A stretch of DNA of 64,000 nt, taken from the NCBI GenBank assembly GCA_964534325.1, contig CAZHOR010000003.1, forward strand, positions 62,001 to 126,000, given 5' to 3'. The stretch is from JdFR-22 sp964534325 (GTDB lineage Archaea > Halobacteriota > Archaeoglobi > Archaeoglobales > Archaeoglobaceae). Below are positions 59,077 to 64,000 of this stretch, piece by piece (positions within the stretch are counted from its first letter, which is position 1; every line of letters begins with the position of its first letter). The notes under the pieces are model-generated. The model saw only the letters and a list, made by a program, of their open reading frames with translations, made no database searches and was not told where the DNA came from. A program made the translations under genes and the position numbers.

Positions 59077-59814
59077 ATGATGGACAACCCCAATAGAAAA
59101 GTGGTGGAAACAAGGGAAAACCGTGAGAATTTAACAGAAAGAGTTGAGGAACTTGAAAAAGATGTTGATGAGCTCAAAACCTCGATAAAACGTTTGCTTA
59201 TCGACATCAGGGAGACGATGAACAAAGTCGAAAACCCGTTTGAGGGCCTTCAAGGACTAGCAGATCTCCATGAACAGGCCAATCAGCAATCCGATCAACA
59301 ATCTATTCGGTCTTCCGGTTCTCATAAAGAAAGTGGACAGAGGAAAAGAGTGTTAGAGGAAGAAGTATCTCAAGAGCCTCAAGATGTGGGTTCTGAACTC
59401 TCGGAAGCAATAGAAAGTGCCAGAAGTTTGGGCAATAAAAAGGGGCAATCTGACCCAGCTAAAAAAGATGAGGACAATATCAAAGATATTTTAGGATCAA
59501 GGTCTTTTTTGGAGAAGTTTGATGTAGTAACCCTCTACAACCTAATGGAATGGATTTCAGGAATGCTCACCAAGTACGATTCAAACTCCATCAAGAACAT
59601 GCTGGAGGTATTCGAGTATGCAGGCTACATAGATCAGGGCTCCAGGGATTTTATAGTTAGTCTTGTAGAGCTATTAGATGTTAATAAGGAATTTGAGGAT
59701 ATACTGGTTGAGCTGTATAGATTGCACAAGACATTGTATTCGGAAGATGAGGTTATGGACTCCAAGATGCTGGATCTTCTTCTGAAGAGGAAAGTGGAAT
59801 TTGGTGATACTTGA
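59077..59814 (+). CDS. Archaellum protein ArlD/E (FlaD/E)
   Basis: The 245-residue protein has an N-terminal coiled-coil (about residues 15-50, NLTERVEELEKDVDELKTSI), a polar middle stretch with many Gln and Ser, and a C-terminal ArlD/E domain (FDVVTLYNLMEWISGMLTKYDSNSIKNMLEVFEYAGYID). In euryarchaea the ArlC/D/E proteins link the motor to the polar cap and chemotaxis input. Only one such gene is present here, with no ArlC seen. It directly abuts arlG. Confidence 0.85.
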   Translation: MMDNPNRKVVETRENRENLTERVEELEKDVDELKTSIKRLLIDIRETMNKVENPFEGLQGLADLHEQANQQSDQQSIRSSGSHKESGQRKRVLEEEVSQEPQDVGSELSEAIESARSLGNKKGQSDPAKKDEDNIKDILGSRSFLEKFDVVTLYNLMEWISGMLTKYDSNSIKNMLEVFEYAGYIDQGSRDFIVSLVELLDVNKEFEDILVELYRLHKTLYSEDEVMDSKMLDLLLKRKVEFGDT

Positions 59815-60303
59815 ATGTCTAAAGAGATAATCTCTACTGCCATCCTCGTCATTGCTGCAGTGGTCGCAGCTTCGGCAGCCGTAATGGTGATGATGCCTAC
59901 GGTAAGAGACCTATCACTCTCTTATTCGTCTATGGCAAGCTCTCTCAACAAGAAAGTGGAGACCGACACCAAGATCGTGTTCGTAAAAGCTGTGGATAAT
60001 GTTGATAATGTAAGCGTCAATTTCTGGGTAAAGAACACTGGAAGTCAAGAGCTTCCACAGGCTGAGCTCAATAACAGCGACATATTCATCTATTCGGACA
60101 ATGAATATCTTCACTTCACTGTTGAAGACTCTAAAGTGAGCTATGAAATAACTAATGGCGATGGGGATAACGATTGGGAAGAGGGGGAGACGATAAACTT
60201 CTGTATTGAAGATATAGATTCAGCTGACTTACCTTCGGACGAGTACACTCTATCATTCGTGCTGTATAACGGTGTCGAGTCACAGGACGTTTTCTCTTTC
60301 TGA
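59815..60303 (+). CDS. arlG: Archaellum stator protein ArlG (FlaG)
   Basis: The 162-residue protein has an N-terminal helix (ISTAILVIAAVVAASAAVMVMMP), then a beta-rich domain (KIVFVKAVDNVDNVSVNFWVKNTG) like that of ArlG. ArlG filaments join ArlF to anchor the motor to the S-layer side of the membrane. The order ArlG then ArlF fits the fla2-like arrangement known from crenarchaea and Archaeoglobus. The F and G names could be exchanged, since both are small and similar. Confidence 0.75.
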   Translation: MSKEIISTAILVIAAVVAASAAVMVMMPTVRDLSLSYSSMASSLNKKVETDTKIVFVKAVDNVDNVSVNFWVKNTGSQELPQAELNNSDIFIYSDNEYLHFTVEDSKVSYEITNGDGDNDWEEGETINFCIEDIDSADLPSDEYTLSFVLYNGVESQDVFSF

Positions 60304-60332
60304 ACCTCTTTCTTTAATTCAGGTGGGGTATT

Positions 60333-60815
60333 ATGGGATTCGGAACTATTATAGCAACAATAATCTCCATAACTCTCCTCATCTTTGTTGGTTATTCTTT
60401 CATCTCCGGTAACATCCATTTTGCCGAGGTGGTCGGGGGGAGCTACAAAAATTCTGCTGACAGAACTGTGGAGTTGGTCAACACCGACATCAAAATCATC
60501 AACGCTACATATAACGAATCGGATCAGAAGATAATTTCCTATTTTGAGAACACGGGCAGTGTAAAATTTGATGGTTTTAACTGTTTTGATGCCCTATACT
60601 ACGGCGAGACAGATAATGGAGAAAAAGTAGTTGAATATTTGAACGATTCAAGCTATACCATTTGTGATGAGCTGGTCAACCCGGGCATATTTGACGCTCA
60701 GGAGCTCTCAAAACTTGAAGCTAATCCCTCATCTGGTGTGGAGAACGGCACTTACGTCCTGATCGTTTGCACTCCGAATGCTATCTGCAACAGCTTGAAC
60801 TTCAGTGTAGGATAA
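60333..60815 (+). CDS. arlF: Archaellum stator protein ArlF (FlaF)
   Basis: The 160-residue protein starts MGFGTIIATIISITLLIFVGYSF, the usual ArlF beginning (membrane helix after an MGFxT start), and continues with a beta-sandwich region carrying TDIKIINATYNESDQKIISYFENTGS. ArlF binds the S-layer and works with ArlG as a stator. It follows arlG by about 30 bases. Confidence 0.75.
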   Translation: MGFGTIIATIISITLLIFVGYSFISGNIHFAEVVGGSYKNSADRTVELVNTDIKIINATYNESDQKIISYFENTGSVKFDGFNCFDALYYGETDNGEKVVEYLNDSSYTICDELVNPGIFDAQELSKLEANPSSGVENGTYVLIVCTPNAICNSLNFSVG

Positions 60816-60835
60816 TCCGAATAGGAGTGGATATA

Positions 60836-61576
60836 ATGGGTCCATATCAAAATTTTGAAGAGCGGAGGAATGGGACGACGAGGTCTATAGTCTCAAGCGG
60901 GAATAGTGAGATAGATAGGAGACTTGGTGGAGGCATCTCAGAAGATTCTTTAGTTCTTGTAGAGGGAGAGAACGATACCGGAAAGAGTGTCGTATGTCAG
61001 CAGCTAACTTATGGGAGCCTATTTTCTGGACACAGGGTGGCTTATTTTACTACGGAGAACACCATCAGGGGTCTTTTGGACCAGATGGAATCTTTAAGTC
61101 TTGATATATGGGACTTTTTTGCATGGGGGTATATCAGAATATTCCCCATTCACCTCGAAGGGATAAAATGGTCCCCAGAGCAAATGAAAACCATTTTAGA
61201 ATCAGTTGCCAAAACAATAAAATCGGTAAGGGAGAACGTGATCTTTATTGACTCTTTAACCCTCTTCACAACTTACTCCACAGAAGAAGATATTTTTTCG
61301 TTCTTAACGAAGCTGAAAGACCTCTGTGATGAGGGCAAAACTATCTTCATAGCTCTGCATCAGCATGCATTCAAAGAAGACACACTGGCGAGGGTCCGCT
61401 CTGCCTGCGACTGTCATCTGTTCCTCAGAAAAGCCCTTATCGGAGATAGATATGTAAACTCTTTACAGGTGTCCAAGATAAGGGGTGCTAAGAAAACCAG
61501 CGGTAATTCTGTGAGCTTTGAAGTTCATCCGGGCTTTGGGCTCAAAGTAATTCCCATAACACAGGTGAGGATATAG
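60836..61576 (+). CDS. arlH: Archaellum ATP-binding protein ArlH (FlaH)
   Basis: The 246-residue RecA/KaiC-like protein has Walker A GENDTGKS (residues 44-51) and Walker B VIFIDSL but is thought not to be a strong ATPase; it regulates and binds ArlI. ATG 60836 is chosen after a GGAGTGG sequence, leaving 20 bases after the arlF stop. It forms part of the cytoplasmic motor ring. Confidence 0.92.
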   Translation: MGPYQNFEERRNGTTRSIVSSGNSEIDRRLGGGISEDSLVLVEGENDTGKSVVCQQLTYGSLFSGHRVAYFTTENTIRGLLDQMESLSLDIWDFFAWGYIRIFPIHLEGIKWSPEQMKTILESVAKTIKSVRENVIFIDSLTLFTTYSTEEDIFSFLTKLKDLCDEGKTIFIALHQHAFKEDTLARVRSACDCHLFLRKALIGDRYVNSLQVSKIRGAKKTSGNSVSFEVHPGFGLKVIPITQVRI

Positions 61577-61643
61577 CTCGGTGTTGGCTGGATAATTATG
61601 AGCAAAAATTTATTGTATTTTCGGAACCATAATAATAATCATA

Positions 61644-63491
61644 ATGTCGGAAAAACAGAGAATTGATTTCAGTTATAAACCAAAAGGGGTAAAGGGAGTT
61701 GATGCCAACTTTCCTTTTAAGCCCAGAAAGCTTGAGGTAGAGCATAATCTGGACAATATAGCCAGCTGTGGCGTTTACAAGTTCCTCCCCAACAAGATGA
61801 AAAAGGAAGTGGAGAGCAACCTCCATCTCCTTGAATACTTGCATATGATCCCTCTTAATAAGATCGGTTTACCTAAATTTGTTCCCAAGCTCAGCGATAA
61901 AAAACATCGTCGGATGGAGAACCCCAACCTGATATATCCGGCTGGTGAGGGGATCTACGTCCACATTTATCCTGATAAGAGTGACGTCAGAGATTATTAT
62001 ATACCAATCGAGCCCACTCTCCTGGCCGGGGTTGACAACTTGATGAAGAAGGTAGAATTAATGCTTGTAGATTACCTTACGGACATTGAAATAGACCCTG
62101 GCGATACTGAACAGAAGAAAAAGGTTTTAGAGGAGGCTCTTAACGATATTTGCACGGTCTCGGAGGAGAGAAGCTTTGTTAGTGATGAAGCCGGCACCAT
62201 AAACTTACTTCCACTCTTCAAGAACCTCAAATCAAGGAATGTTGGAAACAAGATCGAATTATCCCCTCAGGAGTTCAAGGCCCTGAAATACTCCCTGATA
62301 AGGGATAAGGTCGGGCTGGGCATTCTCCAGCCATACATAAAGGACCCCAATATTGAAGACATCTCCTGTAGTGGTCTGGGACCGATCTTTATCGAGCATA
62401 AGATACTGAAAAGCCTGAAGAGCGTGGTGGAGTTCCGGGACAATGAAACACTAAACAGGTTTGTTATAAAGCTTGCCGAGAGGATAAGCAAGCCGGTCAC
62501 CTATAAAGACCCTATTGTGGACTCCACGCTTCCCGATGGCTCCAGAATAAATATTGTATATGGTGGCGATATAAGCAAGAACGGAAGCAATTTTACCATA
62601 AGAAAGTTCAATGAAACCCCCTTCAGCATTCTGGAGTTAATCGATTTTGGGACATTGGATTACAGGATAGCCGGTTACCTCTGGCTCTTGATAGGAGAGG
62701 GTATGAGCGGCTTTATATGTGGGGAGACTGCAGGCGGTAAAACTACATTTATGAACGCTATAACATCCCTGATACCTACCGAATCCAAAGTGGTCTCCCT
62801 CGAAGATATACCGGAACTCCAGATCCCCCATAAGAACTGGATTAGAGAAACTACAAGAACAACATCAAGAGGTGCTAAAAGCGTTGGGGAAGGTGAAGGT
62901 TCAAATGTAACCATGTACGATTTATTGAAAGCTTCATTGAGGCAAAGACCTGATTATATACTCGTTGGCGAGATCAGGGGCGCAGAGGGGAATATTGCAT
63001 TTCAGGGAATGCAGACCGGTCACCCTGTGATGTCCACATTTCATGCTGCAGGAGTTGAGAAACTCATTCAGAGGCTGACAGCTCCTCCGATCAGCGTTCC
63101 AGAGACCTTCATAGACAACCTCAACTTCGTGGTGATCTCCAGTACCGTTAGAAAGCCAAATAGAGAGCTGGTAAGAAGGATATTGAGCGTTAATGAGATA
63201 GTTGGGTATGATCCGGAAAGCGGCGGGATCTCCTTTATTGAAGTGTTCAAATGGGATCCCAAAACCGATACGCATACGTTTACAGGGTATGGGAACTCTT
63301 ATTTGCTTGAACAAAAACTGGCAACTTATTTGGGCATACCATATAATAAGACCAAATTGATTTACGATGAGGTTGAAAAGAGATCTAAAATCCTGAAAAA
63401 ATTACATGAGCAGAGGAGAACCAATTTTTACGAACTCTTCCAGACTATATCCAGAGCTCAGAATAGCGGTCTGCTGGAGATCAAAACATGA
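61644..63491 (+). CDS. arlI: Archaellum motor ATPase ArlI (FlaI)
   Basis: The 615-residue type II/IV secretion-like ATPase powers assembly and rotation of the archaellum. Walker A is GETAGGKT (residues 360-367), the Asp box lies in SLEDIPELQIPH, Walker B in YILVGEIRG and the His box in GHPVMSTFHA. The N-terminal region of about 220 residues is long for the family (Sulfolobus ArlI is about 513 residues in total), so the extra N-terminal part may add contacts to ArlD/E. About 65 bases separate it from arlH, with AT-rich DNA that could hold a second promoter. Confidence 0.93.
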   Translation: MSEKQRIDFSYKPKGVKGVDANFPFKPRKLEVEHNLDNIASCGVYKFLPNKMKKEVESNLHLLEYLHMIPLNKIGLPKFVPKLSDKKHRRMENPNLIYPAGEGIYVHIYPDKSDVRDYYIPIEPTLLAGVDNLMKKVELMLVDYLTDIEIDPGDTEQKKKVLEEALNDICTVSEERSFVSDEAGTINLLPLFKNLKSRNVGNKIELSPQEFKALKYSLIRDKVGLGILQPYIKDPNIEDISCSGLGPIFIEHKILKSLKSVVEFRDNETLNRFVIKLAERISKPVTYKDPIVDSTLPDGSRINIVYGGDISKNGSNFTIRKFNETPFSILELIDFGTLDYRIAGYLWLLIGEGMSGFICGETAGGKTTFMNAITSLIPTESKVVSLEDIPELQIPHKNWIRETTRTTSRGAKSVGEGEGSNVTMYDLLKASLRQRPDYILVGEIRGAEGNIAFQGMQTGHPVMSTFHAAGVEKLIQRLTAPPISVPETFIDNLNFVVISSTVRKPNRELVRRILSVNEIVGYDPESGGISFIEVFKWDPKTDTHTFTGYGNSYLLEQKLATYLGIPYNKTKLIYDEVEKRSKILKKLHEQRRTNFYELFQTISRAQNSGLLEIKT

Positions 63492-63516
63492 TCATTCGAC
63501 TGGTCAGGTGATTTAG

Positions 63517-64000
63517 ATGAGCCATCAGGTGGTTTCAAGGATTTCCAATCTCTTTACCGGAACTGAAGACCAAGAAGAAGGCTTAAATGATAGCGGGAAT
63601 GAGCTTAACCTACTTGAAGGGGTCAAAGACAAGTTTGAAGACCTTTTGCTGGACAACGACCTCCTTTTCGCGCTCACTTACATGACCTCCCTCTCGACGG
63701 CTCAGTTGAGCAGGAACTATATTTTCCATATGGTAGCCGAGAATAGGGAATATGCAGCCAGCAAGTACTTCAGGAAGATCAGGGACTTAACACAAAAGTG
63801 GCATTATGATTACGCAACCGCTTGTGAGCTCATTGCAAATAGAGTAAAACATGAAAGGACTAAAAACCTGTTAAGCCGTTTTGCGAATGCAATATCTGCT
63901 GGAGAGCCGGATGTAGAGTTCCTCAGAAGAGAACATAATGCCTTCAAGACCATCAGGAGAAACGAGTACGAAAGAGGACTGGACAATATGAATAAGTGGG
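63517..64000 (+). CDS. arlJ: Archaellum membrane platform protein ArlJ (FlaJ), N-terminal part
   Basis: A frame starting at ATG 63517, 25 bases after arlI with GGTGAT about 6 bases before, runs off the right edge. The visible 161 residues are soluble and include LLFALTYMTSLSTAQLSRNYIFHMVAENREYAASKYFRKIRDL, the cytoplasmic T2SF-type domain that precedes the membrane helices of ArlJ. ArlJ anchors the motor ATPase to the membrane. Confidence 0.88.
   Translation, partial: MSHQVVSRISNLFTGTEDQEEGLNDSGNELNLLEGVKDKFEDLLLDNDLLFALTYMTSLSTAQLSRNYIFHMVAENREYAASKYFRKIRDLTQKWHYDYATACELIANRVKHERTKNLLSRFANAISAGEPDVEFLRREHNAFKTIRRNEYERGLDNMNKW

Overview
The window comes from an archaeon, almost certainly a euryarchaeote. 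Diagnostic genes are DNA topoisomerase VI (both subunits), the archaeal ether-lipid enzymes (GGGP synthase of the PcrB-like type, a UbiA-type DGGGP synthase, CDP-archaeol synthase and a tetraether-synthase-like radical SAM protein), archaeal-type methionine adenosyltransferase, archaeal NMN adenylyltransferase, class I CCA-adding enzyme, MptE (tetrahydromethanopterin synthesis) and an archaellum operon. The archaellins and the CCA enzyme resemble those of Archaeoglobus as I recall them. I cannot assign a genus, and no methanogenesis genes are present.

Layout. 1-1560: tail of a branched-chain amino acid ABC transporter (binding-protein end, LivG, LivF). 1560-3470: an actin-like ATPase preceded by tandem repeats and followed by a protein with a ribbon-helix-helix-like N-terminus, so a ParMRC-like cassette. 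3500-9870: a LeuC-family dehydratase, then divergently ThiC and a 2-oxoacid:ferredoxin oxidoreductase operon. In that operon PorD and a GltA-like NAD(P)H flavoprotein have exchanged segments at one cysteine codon. 9890-11950: decayed genes (YeiH-type exporter, AbiE-type toxin-antitoxin). 12000-17930: DUF89, cysteine-rich protein, MGMT, NadM, Tes-like, CarS, PyrE, GuaA amidotransferase subunit. 18000-24940: mannose-1-phosphate guanylyltransferase, ferredoxins, MAT and lipid enzymes. 24940-25360: gene-free stretch with palindromic repeats. 25360-32100: exporter, lipoprotein, LLM protein, AAA ATPase and a tRNA-end-processing run (ThpR, CCA enzyme, MBL hydrolase). 32100-39800: glycosyltransferase/flippase operon, MptE, IleRS. 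40200-42970: ABC exporter with flavoprotein and ferredoxin. 43070-45420: an island of broken PIN protein, HicBA and frameshifted IS91-like transposase. 45600-56500: Topo VI with a stand-alone RAM protein, sodium:solute symporter with a 36-residue membrane peptide, GTPBP1-like GTPase, thioredoxin-HEAT fusion, transglutaminase-like lipoprotein. 56800: tRNA-Leu. 57800 to the end: archaellum operon (two archaellins, ArlD/E, ArlG, ArlF, ArlH, ArlI, start of ArlJ).

The most unusual item is the reciprocal PorD/GltA chimera at 6216-7840. It suggests a 2-oxoacid oxidoreductase hard-wired to an NAD(P)H flavoprotein whose halves must reassemble in trans. Second is the actin/RHH/repeat cassette at 1573-3467. 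Function calls rest on motif recognition and recall of families; no searches were run.
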